Shown here piece after piece: positions 25,316 through 36,166 of a stretch of DNA of 64,000 bases (within the stretch, counting starts at the first letter, position 1; each line of letters starts with the position of its first letter). Under the pieces are notes generated by a model, which saw only the letters and a program-made list of their open reading frames with translations, searched no databases and had not been told where the DNA came from. The stretch is from positions 248,001 to 312,000 of the forward strand of contig NZ_FWFP01000003.1 of assembly GCF_900172215.1 (NCBI RefSeq), given 5' to 3'. The DNA comes from Ruegeria meonggei. GTDB taxonomy: Bacteria; Pseudomonadota; Alphaproteobacteria; Rhodobacterales; Rhodobacteraceae. Position numbers and translations under genes: made by a program.

Positions 25316-26365
25316 ATGATCGAATTACAGGACGCGACCAAAAGGGTCGGCAACGTCATCCATATCAAACCCACTAATCTGACGCTGCAGACCGGCCATT
25401 TCAATGTGCTGCTGGGCGCCACAGGATCAGGCAAGACCTCTCTTATCAAGATGATGGCCGGGCTGGATCCGATTGCCTTGGGCAAGGTGCTGATGGACGG
25501 GCAGGACGTCACGCGGCTGAACACGCAAAAGCGCAAAATCAGCCTGGTGCACCAGTTCTTTGTGAACTACCCGCATATGACCGTCTTCGACAACATCGCC
25601 TCGCCGCTGCGCGTGGCGGGCATGGCGCAATCCGAAGTCGAAGGCCGCGTCGAAGAGGCCGCCGACCTGCTGCAACTGCGCCCGATGCTGCACCGCCGCC
25701 CACATGAGCTGTCGGGCGGACAACAGCAACGTACGGCGCTGGCCCGAGCAATTGCCAAGGAAAGCCGCGCGGTGTTTCTGGACGAACCGCTGGCCAACCT
25801 GGATTACAAACTGCGCGAAGAACTGCGTGAACAACTGCCCGATCTGTTCGCAGGTCGCGGTGCAGTGGTGGTCTATGCGACGTCGGAGCCCGAGGAGGCA
25901 CTGCTGCTGGGCGGTCAAACCGCCCTGATGGAAGATGGTCGCGTGACCCAGTTCGGCCCAACCGCAGACATCTATCGCAACCCGGAAAACATCGCCGCCG
26001 CACGGGTGTTTTCAGACCCGCCCATCAATGTCGGCCACATAACCGTGTCAGGCACACAGGCGCATCTGGCAGGCGGCGGAAAATGGACGGTTACCGATAT
26101 CGCAGATGGTGAATACACTGTAGCGGTCCGCCCTCATCGTGTGACGCCGCTCCGGACCACGGACGCGGATGTAGAATTGACCGGTCGGGTCATAGTGACT
26201 GAGCTTTCGGGCTCGGATTCCAGCGCACATTTCCAGCATGGCGAGGATGCCTGGGTCTCACTGGCGACCGGCGTACATCCCTATCGGGTAGGAGAAGATC
26301 ACGTATTTTACATGAACCCGGCCCATTGCCGGTATTTCGGCCAAGACGGCCAAAGGGTGGCCTGA
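25316..26365 (+). CDS. glpS: Glycerol ABC transporter ATPase GlpS
   Basis: The 349-residue ATPase has Walker A GATGSGKT (34-41), signature LSGGQQQR (132-139), Walker B AVFLDEP (152-158) and a C-terminal TOBE-like domain. The switch histidine that normally follows the last strand (YVTHD) is replaced: here YATSE, with S190. The ATG at 25316 is preferred over an upstream in-frame codon at 25283 because family similarity begins there. It is followed 1 bp later by glpT. Confidence 0.88.
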   Translation: MIELQDATKRVGNVIHIKPTNLTLQTGHFNVLLGATGSGKTSLIKMMAGLDPIALGKVLMDGQDVTRLNTQKRKISLVHQFFVNYPHMTVFDNIASPLRVAGMAQSEVEGRVEEAADLLQLRPMLHRRPHELSGGQQQRTALARAIAKESRAVFLDEPLANLDYKLREELREQLPDLFAGRGAVVVYATSEPEEALLLGGQTALMEDGRVTQFGPTADIYRNPENIAAARVFSDPPINVGHITVSGTQAHLAGGGKWTVTDIADGEYTVAVRPHRVTPLRTTDADVELTGRVIVTELSGSDSSAHFQHGEDAWVSLATGVHPYRVGEDHVFYMNPAHCRYFGQDGQRVA

Positions 26366-26366
26366 C

Positions 26367-27439
<1,073 letters not shown>

Positions 27440-27443
<4 letters not shown>

Positions 27444-28303
27444 GAACGGAAAATCAAAGAGCCTGGTTCTTTGTCCTGCCGGTTCTGGCGCTGGTTGCGT
27501 TCAACGCGCTGGTGCCGATGATGACGGTGGTCAATTACTCGGTGCAGGAAACCTTTGGCAACAATCAGTTCTTCTGGGAGGGGCTGGGCTGGTTCGAGCA
27601 AATCCTGAGATCCGATCGCTTTCAGGCCGCTTTGGGGCGACAGTTCCTGTTTACCTTCATGATCCTGATCATCGAGGTGCCCTTGGGCATCATCGTCGCC
27701 CTGTCCATGCCGCGCAAAGGCTTTTGGGTGCCAGTCTGTCTGGTTCTGATGGCCCTACCGATGCTGATCCCGTGGAACGTGGTGGGCTCGATGTGGAACA
27801 TCTTTACCCTGCCTAAAATCGGCCTGCTGGGATATTTCCTGAACGACGTCCTGGGCATCAACTATGACATGACCCAACAGCCTCTGTCGGCATGGATTAC
27901 AGTCATTGTGATGGATGTCTGGCACTGGACCTCACTGGTGGTGCTGCTGTGCTATGCGGGCCTGGTTTCGATCCCCGACGCCTATTACCAGGCCGCCAAG
28001 ATTGACGGCGCCAGCCCGTGGTCGGTGTTCCGGTATATCCAATTGCCCAAGATGAAGACGGTTCTGACCATCGCCATCCTGCTGCGGTTCATGGACAGTT
28101 TCAACATCTACACTGAGCCGTTTGTTCTGACCGGCGGTGGCCCCGGCAACTCGACCACCTTGCTATCGATTGACCTTGTGAAGATCGCGTTGGGACAGTT
28201 CGACCTTGGCCCTGCGGCAGCGATGAGCCTGATCTATTTCGCCATCACGCTGCTTGTGTCGTGGCTCTTCTACACTCTGATGACAAAGGATGACGCAGAA
28301 TGA
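27440..28303 (+). CDS. glpP: Glycerol ABC transporter permease GlpP
   Basis: The 287-residue inner-membrane protein has six hydrophobic segments and the ABC permease EAA-like loop YYQAAKIDGASPWSVFRYIQLPKMK (about 177-201), which contacts the ATPases. It belongs to the MalF/UgpA type. ATGA overlaps on both sides couple it to glpT and glpQ. Confidence 0.88.
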
Positions 28304-29097
28304 AAAAGCGTTCCATCATCCCGATACTTTACATCGCGTTCCTGATGCTGCCGATCTATTGGCTGGTGGCGATGTCCTTCAAGACCACGAATGAAATCCT
28401 GTCGGGCTTTTCCCTTTTTCCCCAAACCTTTACGCTGGAGAATTACACCACGATCTTCACCGACCCAACGTGGTATTGGGGCTACATCAACTCGATCACC
28501 TACGTGACGCTGAACACGGTGCTTTCGGTCTGTGTTGCCTTGCCTGCGGCCTATGCGTTCTCTCGGTATCGGTTCCTGGGTGACAAGCAGCTGTTCTTCT
28601 GGCTGCTGACCAACCGGATGGCCCCGGCTGCCGTATTCGCGCTGCCGTTCTTTCAGCTCTACTCCTCCATCGGTCTGTTCGACACCTATCTGGCCGTAGC
28701 CTTAGCACACACGCTGTTCAACGTGCCGCTGGCGGTGTGGATATTGGAAGGTTTCATGCGCGGCATCCCGAAAGAGCTGGATGAAACGGCTTACGTAGAC
28801 GGCTATTCCTTCCCCCGGTTTTTCGTGACGATCTTCCTGCCCAACATCAAAGCGGGTGTGGGCGTGGCGGCGTTCTTCTGTTTCATGTTCTCATGGGTGG
28901 AGATGCTGCTGGCCAAAACGCTAACAGCGGTCGAGGCCAAACCCATCGCGGCCGTGATGACACGCACGGCCTCCAGCGCGGGGTACGAGCTTGGCCTGCT
29001 GGCTGCTGCCGGCACTTTGACCATCATCCCCGGCGCCATCGTCATCTGGTTTGTCCGTAACTACATCGCGCGTGGTTTCGCGATGGGCCGTGTGTGA
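28300..29097 (+). CDS. glpQ: Glycerol ABC transporter permease GlpQ
   Basis: The 265-residue permease is the MalG/UgpE-type partner of GlpP, with six membrane segments. The EAA-like loop reads LDETAYVDGYSFPRFFVTIFLP, with some departure from the consensus. The 4-bp overlap with glpP supports equal translation of the two channel halves. Confidence 0.88.
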   Translation: MKKRSIIPILYIAFLMLPIYWLVAMSFKTTNEILSGFSLFPQTFTLENYTTIFTDPTWYWGYINSITYVTLNTVLSVCVALPAAYAFSRYRFLGDKQLFFWLLTNRMAPAAVFALPFFQLYSSIGLFDTYLAVALAHTLFNVPLAVWILEGFMRGIPKELDETAYVDGYSFPRFFVTIFLPNIKAGVGVAAFFCFMFSWVEMLLAKTLTAVEAKPIAAVMTRTASSAGYELGLLAAAGTLTIIPGAIVIWFVRNYIARGFAMGRV

Positions 29098-29105
29098 GGT
29101 TCGAT

Positions 29106-29510
29106 ATGCGTAAACTTCTACTCACCCTCCCCCTGCTTTTCCCGACAACAACGCTGGCGCAGACTGCCGGTTGGGGCAGCGTCGGCCAGCAAGAGGAAAA
29201 AGGGTTTTCCTGGACCGCGCCTTTGTGGCCGGATTTCTGGATGGCCTGGACCCCGGCAACACTGGCGGTGTTTGTGGGCATCTTCTCGGCGATTGCCCTG
29301 ATTGGCATACTCGAAGGCACAAAGTTCCGCGACGGGATCGAACGGCGCGGCGTGCTGGGCCTGACGACCACATTGGGCGATCGGCTGTTCATCACCCTTC
29401 TGGGCTCGGTCTATATCTTTCTGGCGTGGCTTGGATTGGTGGGCCAGCCTGTTTGGACGCCGCTCTTCCTGTCTGTCGGCTGGGGCGTCTTCGTGTTCTG
29501 GAAAGTTTGA
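29106..29510 (+). CDS. glpU: Small membrane protein GlpU (DUF2160)
   Basis: The 134-residue protein has an N-terminal signal-like helix and two or three further membrane segments, with WTAPLWPDFWMAWTPATLAVF typical of DUF2160. It accompanies glycerol ABC transporters and is called GlpU in rhizobia; its exact role is unclear. The ATG at 29106 has GAGG seven bases upstream; a GTG at 29094 overlapping glpQ is an alternative start. Confidence 0.8.
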   Translation: MRKLLLTLPLLFPTTTLAQTAGWGSVGQQEEKGFSWTAPLWPDFWMAWTPATLAVFVGIFSAIALIGILEGTKFRDGIERRGVLGLTTTLGDRLFITLLGSVYIFLAWLGLVGQPVWTPLFLSVGWGVFVFWKV

Positions 29511-29558
29511 GCTTTGCGAAATGGCGAAAGGATGCTTGTCTGTCAGGCATAATAAAAA

Positions 29559-29972
29559 ATGCGACATGAAAGACCGATGCGAAAGAAAAAAACAACAAAC
29601 CTGCTGACCGAAGTGGAGCTTGAGTTCATGAACGAACTCTGGGCACTGGGTCAGGGCTCGGTCCGTGACGTGCTTGATCGCCTGCCCCCGGAACGCAATC
29701 TGGCTTATACATCCGGCGCGACCATCCTGCGAATTCTCGACGAAAAAGGCTTTGTCGAAAGCCGCAAGGACGGCAAGACGCTGATCTATACACCGCTTCT
29801 GGAGAAAGACAGGTATCAGGCGCGATCGCTGCAGAACCTCTCCCGCACGTTGTTCGACGACACGCCCGCCTCGTTGGTGGCGCGTCTAGTCGACGACGCA
29901 GGGCTGAGCGAAGCCGATTTGGAGGATATTCGAGCACTGGTAGAGAGGAGACTGCAAAATGACAGCGGTTAA
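29559..29972 (+). CDS. BlaI/MecI/CopY family transcriptional repressor
   Basis: The 137-residue protein is a winged-helix repressor: LTEVELEFMNELWALGQGSVRDVLDRLP and TSGATILRILDEKGFVESRKDGKTLIY are the helix and wing segments. The C-terminus is a helical dimerisation/cleavage region. ATGs at 29559 and 29577 are both possible. It overlaps a membrane M56 peptidase gene by 14 bp, the usual sensor-repressor pair. No beta-lactamase or other obvious target is adjacent. Confidence 0.85.
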   Translation: MRHERPMRKKKTTNLLTEVELEFMNELWALGQGSVRDVLDRLPPERNLAYTSGATILRILDEKGFVESRKDGKTLIYTPLLEKDRYQARSLQNLSRTLFDDTPASLVARLVDDAGLSEADLEDIRALVERRLQNDSG

Positions 29973-31056
29973 ACCGGTTCTCGACGCGTATCTGGAATTG
30001 AACCTGGTCCTGGTCCTTGCGGCCATTGTGTGGCTGGTTGCCCGAGGCGTCCTGTCCAAAACAACACTGAGCCACGGTTTTGTGGCACAGCTGCGCGCGC
30101 TCAAGGCACTTTGTTTGTGTGTTGTTCTCAGCCCTCTTCTGGCGCTTGGCGTGTCCGCTCTGGCTGCACACGCCCCGGCCGGGGGGCCGGTGGCCATCGG
30201 CGATATCGCCGTGGCGGCTTATCTGCGCGGTGACATCGCGATGCCTGCGACCCAGTTCGAAGCGCTGCTGAACACGCGCCAGAGATGGGGCGAGGTGATC
30301 TTCAGCGGCGAGTATCAAATCGTGTCTGCGATCCTGGCGCTTATGGCACTGGCCTCCTTGGCCTATGCTTTGCGCATTGTCCGCGACGGGCTGGCGATCC
30401 GGGACACAGTCAACAACAGTTTTCTGTGGCGCCACTCGGCCAAGGTGGACATCCGCCTGTCTGACCGCATCGCCGTTCCGTTCGCGGTGCGGGGCCTGCG
30501 CAGACGTCATGTTGTCCTGCCCAGCCATCTGCTGGACACCCCACGCGAGCTGCGCTTTGCCCTTGCGCATGAACTTCAGCATGTGCGTGCCGGGGATGTC
30601 GAATGGGAGCTGGGCTTTGAACTATTGCGCCCGCTGCTGTTCTGGAACCCGGCTTACGTGGCGCTGAAATACCAGTTCGATCGGCTGCGAGAGCTGGCCT
30701 GCGATCAATCCGTCGTTGCCCGTTCTGGAATTGACGCGCGGGATTATACTTCGTGTCTGCTGGACTATTGCGCCCGTACCGTGGTGCGCGGCAGCCCGCG
30801 GGTCTTGAATGTCGCGCTGGTTACAGGCGGCAAGGCGAAACGTGTGCTGCGCCAGCGGGTCATTGCGCTGGCAGATGCGCCGGCGGTTCAGTCCTCTATG
30901 CCAGTCATGTTCCTTGGTCTGACACTGGTGTTTGCAACGGTTTTGGGTCTGGGCGCTGCATCGGTTCAACAGACCGAGGATTGGACCCATGATCGCCTGA
31001 TGTTGTCCACTGTGGTCAATCTGGAACGGTTGGAAGCGCGCAATCAGGGCAACTAG
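29959..31056 (+). CDS. M56 family membrane metallopeptidase (BlaR1-like, no sensor domain)
   Basis: The 365-residue protein has hydrophobic segments near the N-terminus, around 115-135 and near 315-335. The zinc protease motif HELQH is at 204-208, with a third ligand candidate E245 in RELACDQ. This is the gluzincin domain of BlaR1/MecR1. The C-terminal penicillin-binding sensor domain of BlaR1 (about 250 residues) is absent, so the signal must be sensed otherwise. It probably cleaves the BlaI-type repressor encoded just upstream. Confidence 0.82.
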   Translation: MTAVKPVLDAYLELNLVLVLAAIVWLVARGVLSKTTLSHGFVAQLRALKALCLCVVLSPLLALGVSALAAHAPAGGPVAIGDIAVAAYLRGDIAMPATQFEALLNTRQRWGEVIFSGEYQIVSAILALMALASLAYALRIVRDGLAIRDTVNNSFLWRHSAKVDIRLSDRIAVPFAVRGLRRRHVVLPSHLLDTPRELRFALAHELQHVRAGDVEWELGFELLRPLLFWNPAYVALKYQFDRLRELACDQSVVARSGIDARDYTSCLLDYCARTVVRGSPRVLNVALVTGGKAKRVLRQRVIALADAPAVQSSMPVMFLGLTLVFATVLGLGAASVQQTEDWTHDRLMLSTVVNLERLEARNQGN

Positions 31057-31065
31057 CCCGGGCCT

Positions 31066-32469
31066 CTACCAGCCTCGCCGCCCAAACAGAGCCTGCAACC
31101 GGGTCTGCCCTGCAAAGGGATCAGCCGGTTGTGGCACCGCCAGAGTGGACACGACCCGGCGGACCAGTACCCAGCAGATCACCGCAAAGATAACGCCGCC
31201 CAACGCCTGCCCGATCAGCACACCGGGCGCGCCTGCGATATAGGCACCGGCCACGGCAAAAGGCCATGTGCCCAAAGTATGCCGCCCCCAATTGACCCAG
31301 GTCGAATACACCGGATGCCCGAGATTGTTGAAACTGGCATTGGCCACAAAGATCACCCCGTTGAAAAACGACGCAAGCGCCAGTGGACCACAAAACAGAT
31401 AGATCAGCGCCCGGGTCTCGCCCTGCGCCTGAAACAGGTCGGCGATGGGCGCGCGCAGCAGGAAAAGCGTGGCGGCCATCAGGCAGACGTAAACGGCGGT
31501 GAATTTGACACCGGCCAGAAAGGCATCCTTCACACGGTCATACTGCCCTGCCCCGAAATTTTGCCCGACGATGGGACCAATGGCTCCCGAGAGGGCAAAC
31601 ACGACCGAGAACGCAACGGGGGTCAACCGCCCTATGACGGCCATCCCGGCCACCGCATCGGTTCCGAACTGAGCAACCTCGCGGATAACGATGGCGTTGC
31701 CGATGGGGGTGGCCACGTTGGTCAATACAGCAGGGATAGCAATTGCGCGCACTGGCCCCAAATCCGAAACCACCTGTATTAGCGATGGCCGGGCAAAGCC
31801 ACGATGCACGCGCAGCGCGGGCCGGACTGCGGCGACTAATATGAAAATGCGAGCAATGACCGAAGCTATGGCCGCCCCATCCAAGCCCAACCCCACGGCA
31901 AAGATCAGGATCGGGTCCAGCACAGCGTTTACCACGCCGCCATAGATCGTGGCCTGCATTGATCGGCGCGCATCGCCATGCGCGCGCAACACAGCCATTC
32001 CCGTCATGGCCAAAGCCATCACCCACATGGTCGGCAGGATGATTGTTATATAACGCGCCGCAAGGCGGAGTACCTCACCTTCGGCCCCCAGTAGGGACAG
32101 GAAAAAGGGCAGGTTAAACAGAGCAATGACAGACACGGTGAAACCGACCAGAATGCCCAGAATTGCTACGCTGGTCGCATATTGGCGAGCCTGTTCCGAC
32201 CGCCCGGCGCCCAGTTCCTTGGCCACCAGCGCCCCGGCCGCGATCGATAGGCCAACATTGATGGAATTGGTAAAGAACAACAGCGTTCCCGCATAGCCGA
32301 CCGCAGCCGCCAAAGCGTCATTGCCCAGCATGGAGATGAAAATCATATCGACGAAATCGACCGCAAAAATCGCCATCAGGCCAATGCTGGTGGTCAACGA
32401 CATACGCGTCACGTGACGCATCAGGCTGCCGGTCAGAAAAACCGCCCTAGGTTCGGATTGTGTTGCCAT
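31066..32469 (-). CDS. MATE family efflux transporter
   Basis: The 467-residue protein has twelve hydrophobic segments in two related halves, with MATE-like features such as AVGYAGTLLFFTNSINVGLSIAAGALVAKELGAG in the first half and GPIVGQNFGAGQYDRV at the start of the second. MATE proteins export cationic or amphipathic compounds using Na+ or H+. The gene ends 9 bp from the convergent M56 gene. Substrate is unknown. Confidence 0.9.
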   Translation of the reverse strand: MATQSEPRAVFLTGSLMRHVTRMSLTTSIGLMAIFAVDFVDMIFISMLGNDALAAAVGYAGTLLFFTNSINVGLSIAAGALVAKELGAGRSEQARQYATSVAILGILVGFTVSVIALFNLPFFLSLLGAEGEVLRLAARYITIILPTMWVMALAMTGMAVLRAHGDARRSMQATIYGGVVNAVLDPILIFAVGLGLDGAAIASVIARIFILVAAVRPALRVHRGFARPSLIQVVSDLGPVRAIAIPAVLTNVATPIGNAIVIREVAQFGTDAVAGMAVIGRLTPVAFSVVFALSGAIGPIVGQNFGAGQYDRVKDAFLAGVKFTAVYVCLMAATLFLLRAPIADLFQAQGETRALIYLFCGPLALASFFNGVIFVANASFNNLGHPVYSTWVNWGRHTLGTWPFAVAGAYIAGAPGVLIGQALGGVIFAVICWVLVRRVVSTLAVPQPADPFAGQTRLQALFGRRGW

Positions 32470-32553
32470 ACCGGATTGCTGTCCTCGTGTCCCAAACCAA
32501 ACTGCCCGTGTTTTATCCCCTGTCGCAACAACTAATCCAACAAGCGCAGGCGA

Positions 32554-33651
32554 TCAGGGCGTGTCTTTGTGTTCAGCGTTCAGCATGTCCCAATCAAAAA
32601 CCACCCCTGTTCCCGGAGTATCGGGGGCCACGGCCTGGCAATCCTCAACGACCAGCGGACGCTGTGTGTATTGGTCTATCGGAAACGAATGAACTTCCAG
32701 CCAGCCCGGATTTGGTTGCGCGGACACCAGGCTGACATGCAGCTCCTGCATGCCATGGCTGCACACCGGAATACTGTGTTGGGCGCTGCGTGCGGCCACC
32801 TGCAACCACCCCGTGATGCCACCACAGTTGGACGCGTCAGGTTGAATGAAACTCAGACTGGCATCTGCAAACGCATACTCGAACTCATGGATCGTGTGCA
32901 GGTTTTCCCCCATCGCCAAAGGCACACCAGTTTCCGCCGCAATACGACCATACCCCTTGTAGTCATCGGGAATGATGGGTTCTTCGAACCACAAGATGTC
33001 GAACTCTGAGAACCCACGCGCCACCGAAACCGCCTGATCGACGGACATTGAATAATTGGCGTCGACCATAAAAAACCTATCCTGGCCAAGCAGGTCGCGC
33101 ACCGCCGCTGCGCGCCTCAGGTCCTCGGACAACTCGGGCTGACCCACCTTGATTTTAACACCGTTGAATCCGCGCTGCATATAGCCTTCGGTTTGCGCCA
33201 GTAGTTTTTCCAGAGGGAAGTTCAGGTCAATTCCCCCGGCATAGGCCTTACAACGATCTGACACACCCCCGGCCATTTTCCACAAAGGCTGACCGCTTTG
33301 TTTCCCGCGAATGTCCCACAGTGCGATGTCCACAGCCGAGATCGCAAAAGACGCGATGCCACCCCGAGCAACGTAGTGCACATGCCACAGCATGGCGTCG
33401 TACAAAACCTCAATCTGACTACTGTCCTTGCCGATCAAAAAGGGTATCAGATCGTGCTGCATCATCGCCAGCACCGCATGACCGCCCTTACCGCCGGTAT
33501 AAGTGTACCCCACGCCTTCCACGCCTTCTTCTGTGCGCACCGTGACCGTGATCAGTTGGAAAAAGGTGTGGTCACCATGTTTGGCGTCGACCAGCACTTC
33601 GGCCAGAGGCACGTTGAACAGTTGGGCCTGAACCGAGTGTATCTTGCTCAT
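32554..33651 (-). CDS. Enolase-superfamily enzyme (mandelate racemase/muconate lactonizing family)
   Basis: The 365-residue protein has the complete active-site set: KIK (K166, K168), D197, E223/E224, E249 and H299 in SHGMQELH. Lys and His on opposite faces indicate a mandelate-racemase-subgroup acid-sugar dehydratase or racemase. The N-terminal capping domain (about 1-125) is intact. It overlaps the peroxiredoxin-like gene by 4 bp. The neighbouring idonate-dehydrogenase-like and SDR genes support a sugar-acid substrate, which cannot be named. Confidence 0.88.
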   Translation of the reverse strand: MSKIHSVQAQLFNVPLAEVLVDAKHGDHTFFQLITVTVRTEEGVEGVGYTYTGGKGGHAVLAMMQHDLIPFLIGKDSSQIEVLYDAMLWHVHYVARGGIASFAISAVDIALWDIRGKQSGQPLWKMAGGVSDRCKAYAGGIDLNFPLEKLLAQTEGYMQRGFNGVKIKVGQPELSEDLRRAAAVRDLLGQDRFFMVDANYSMSVDQAVSVARGFSEFDILWFEEPIIPDDYKGYGRIAAETGVPLAMGENLHTIHEFEYAFADASLSFIQPDASNCGGITGWLQVAARSAQHSIPVCSHGMQELHVSLVSAQPNPGWLEVHSFPIDQYTQRPLVVEDCQAVAPDTPGTGVVFDWDMLNAEHKDTP

Positions 33652-34163
33652 GTTGTGCCGCGCACGGGACGATCATTGTCGATGTTAAAGATCATCCCGT
33701 CCAAAAGTTCATCCAGATCGGGACGGGCCGCCGGACCGTTTGAAATATCAGCCAGCATCAAGCTTCCGTCCGGGCGCATCGCAAACATGCCCGGTTCTGC
33801 AAAAGGCTGATCAGTCTCGGCTTTGGACAAAGGGTCAGACACGTAAAGGCCAAGGTCCCGCATCTGAGGCACCGTCAACCCGTAACACAGATCAAAACGC
33901 CACTCGAACTCTTCTCGATCAGCCACGGCTTTGTCTTTGGTGTCTGCGGACAGGACGATCACATCCATTTTCGCAGTCCAGTCTGACAGCTGATCGTTCA
34001 GCTTGTTCAGATACCGTTTACACCGCGGGCAGTGTCGACCACGATAGACAAACAATACGGACCAGCGCTGTTTTGGCTGGCCGATTTCGCAGATACCGCC
34101 ATCCACATGTAAGAAACGTGTTGGCTCAACGCGTTCGCCAACATTGGGTTTTGAGTGTTTCAT
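33648..34163 (-). CDS. Peroxiredoxin-like (AhpC/TSA) protein with CxxC
   Basis: The 171-residue thioredoxin-fold protein has [12 protein letters not shown], so the active cysteines are C45 and C48, and [12 protein letters not shown] further on. It resembles the 'peroxiredoxin-like' AhpC/TSA group. The start is the ATG at 34161-34163, preceded by AGGAGA; a longer reading to 34208 lacks such a site. It is coupled to the enolase-superfamily gene by ATGA overlap, an unusual partner. Confidence 0.82.
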   Translation of the reverse strand: MKHSKPNVGERVEPTRFLHVDGGICEIGQPKQRWSVLFVYRGRHCPRCKRYLNKLNDQLSDWTAKMDVIVLSADTKDKAVADREEFEWRFDLCYGLTVPQMRDLGLYVSDPLSKAETDQPFAEPGMFAMRPDGSLMLADISNGPAARPDLDELLDGMIFNIDNDRPVRGTT

Positions 34164-34270
34164 GCGGTCTCCTATTCTTAGATTTCTCGGCCTCCGGGCC
34201 CATGTCAATCCACGGTATCCGACTGCGTCTAGCCTTTATTTCTGGCACGTAGTGACCAACCCTCATACGG

Positions 34271-35311
34271 TTAAAACACCAACTGAACTTTCATCGCACA
34301 AGACCGATCCGAGGCCATTTCAAACGCCTTTACAGCTTCCGACACATCAAAGCTGTGGGACACAAGCTGATCCACATCCAACAACCTGGCCTGCATCATT
34401 TGCACTGCTGTCCTGAACTCGGCGTGAAATCGGAATGAGCCGCGCAGAGTGATCTCTTTTGCCGTGATTTTCTGCATCGGGACCTGCATATCTCCGCCCA
34501 GACCAAGCTGGATCAAGAGGCCACCGGGGCGCAAACCATCAACACCAGAAGCCAGCGCCTGTGGGGCCCCCGAGCACTCCAAATGCACGTCAATCTTGCC
34601 TTTTCCGTCTTGAAACCGCGCCAGAGCATCAGGATCAGTTTGGATATTGATGACGTCATCCGCGCCGCAGGTCTGGGCCAGCCCAAGCGTAAAATCCGAC
34701 AAATCCGTCGCAATGATGCGGGCTGCGCCTGCACGGCGGGCGGCAAGGATCACAAGGCATCCGATCGGACCGCAGCCGGTGACAAGAACGGTCTTTCCAA
34801 CGAGGCTACCGGCTTGTCGAATGGCGTGAAGGCATACGGCCAAAGGTTCGGCCATCGCAGCCTGCGCAGCCGTCAGCCCATCAGCCGGAATACACTGGTT
34901 TGCCTTTGCAATCAGCTTTTGCTGAAACGCACCCTGAATATGGGGAAAAGGCATCGCGCTGCCGTAGAACTGCATGTTGAGGCAATGGTTTTGCTGCCCG
35001 TTCAAGCAGTATTCGCAGGATTGACAGGGCCGGGATGGGGACACAGCCACCAATTGTCCAACCTGTAATTCTGTGACCCCTTCCCCCAGCCCGGCAACCG
35101 TTCCTGCCACCTCGTGCCCCAGAACCATGGGTTCGCGCAGGCGGATCGCTCCGAATCCTCCGTAGGTATAATAGTGCAAATCCGATCCGCAGATGCCCCC
35201 CGCTTTCATCTCGATCAGCACGTCGCCGGATCCGGGGGCTGGCGTTTCACGCGTTTCCAACCGCAAGTCCCGCGCAGCGTGGACAACAACACAGGCATTG
35301 GCGGCTGTCAT
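34271..35311 (-). CDS. Zinc-dependent alcohol dehydrogenase, L-idonate 5-dehydrogenase-like
   Basis: The 346-residue MDR enzyme shows catalytic zinc ligands C41 and H66-E67 (GGICGSDLHYY and VLGHEVAG). The four-cysteine structural zinc lobe is CQSCEYCLNGQQNHC, and the NAD(P) fold is TVLVTGCGPIGCLV. The GSDLHYYTYGGFGAIRLREPM segment is typical of L-idonate 5-dehydrogenases. The divergent SDR gene resembles gluconate 5-dehydrogenase; together these would interconvert idonate, 5-ketogluconate and gluconate. The ATG at 35309-35311 begins family similarity. Confidence 0.85.
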   Translation of the reverse strand: MTAANACVVVHAARDLRLETRETPAPGSGDVLIEMKAGGICGSDLHYYTYGGFGAIRLREPMVLGHEVAGTVAGLGEGVTELQVGQLVAVSPSRPCQSCEYCLNGQQNHCLNMQFYGSAMPFPHIQGAFQQKLIAKANQCIPADGLTAAQAAMAEPLAVCLHAIRQAGSLVGKTVLVTGCGPIGCLVILAARRAGAARIIATDLSDFTLGLAQTCGADDVINIQTDPDALARFQDGKGKIDVHLECSGAPQALASGVDGLRPGGLLIQLGLGGDMQVPMQKITAKEITLRGSFRFHAEFRTAVQMMQARLLDVDQLVSHSFDVSEAVKAFEMASDRSCAMKVQLVF

Positions 35312-35381
35312 GTCTTTATCCTCTATACAGTGCGGCAAAAGATACGGATAGTCGGGGCCATCCACCAAGGGGTTTTTCAAG

Positions 35382-36149
35382 ATGGCTCTTCAAATGTTTG
35401 ACCTGAAAGGGCAGCGGGTTCTGATCACGGGCTCCAGCCAAGGTATTGGTTTCGCGTTGGCCAAAGGTATGGCCGGTGCAGGCGCTGAGATCGTTGTGAA
35501 CGGCCGAGACCTCGCCAAAATCAGCGCCGCCGCAACTGAGCTGCGGGCCGACAAAGCAACGGTTCACGAGCTGGCTTTTGACGTCACGGATCATGACGGT
35601 GTTCGGACGGCAGTGGACAGCTTTGAAGGTGCGACCGGTGCGATTGATATCCTGATCAACAATGCCGGAATGCAGCACAGGACCGAGCTGCAGGATTTTC
35701 CCGCCGACGCTTTTGAGCGCCTTTTGCAGACCAATATCGCCTCGGTCTTTCATGTAGGTCAGGCCGTTGCACGCCATATGATCGATCGGGGAGCGGGCAA
35801 AATCATCAATATCGCGTCGGTACAGACGGCTTTGGCCCGGCCCGGGATCGCGCCCTATACCGCCACCAAGGGCGCGGTGGCGAACCTGACCAAAGGTATG
35901 GCGACGGATTGGGCCAAATACGGGCTGAACTGCAACGCAATCGCGCCCGGTTACTTCGACACCCCACTGAATGCGGCGCTGGTTGCCGACCCCGAATTCA
36001 GCGCCTGGCTGGCAAAACGCACCCCGGCGGGCCGCTGGGGCAACGTAGATGAGCTGGTGGGCGCGGCGATCTTTCTGTCGTCTGCAGCATCCAGCTTTGT
36101 GAACGGCCATACGCTGTATGTGGACGGTGGCATTACCGCATCGCTGTGA
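35382..36149 (+). CDS. SDR oxidoreductase, gluconate 5-dehydrogenase-like
   Basis: The 255-residue short-chain dehydrogenase has the cofactor motif TGSSQGIG (16-23), NNAG, catalytic Ser in IINIASVQ and YTATK as the Tyr/Lys pair. Overall it matches gluconate 5-dehydrogenase/IdnO-type SDRs. It is divergent from the idonate-dehydrogenase-like gene across a 70-bp gap, so the two probably share a control region. Substrate is inferred. Confidence 0.87.
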   Translation: MALQMFDLKGQRVLITGSSQGIGFALAKGMAGAGAEIVVNGRDLAKISAAATELRADKATVHELAFDVTDHDGVRTAVDSFEGATGAIDILINNAGMQHRTELQDFPADAFERLLQTNIASVFHVGQAVARHMIDRGAGKIINIASVQTALARPGIAPYTATKGAVANLTKGMATDWAKYGLNCNAIAPGYFDTPLNAALVADPEFSAWLAKRTPAGRWGNVDELVGAAIFLSSAASSFVNGHTLYVDGGITASL

Positions 36150-36166
36150 TGTCGGGTCAGTGCCGA

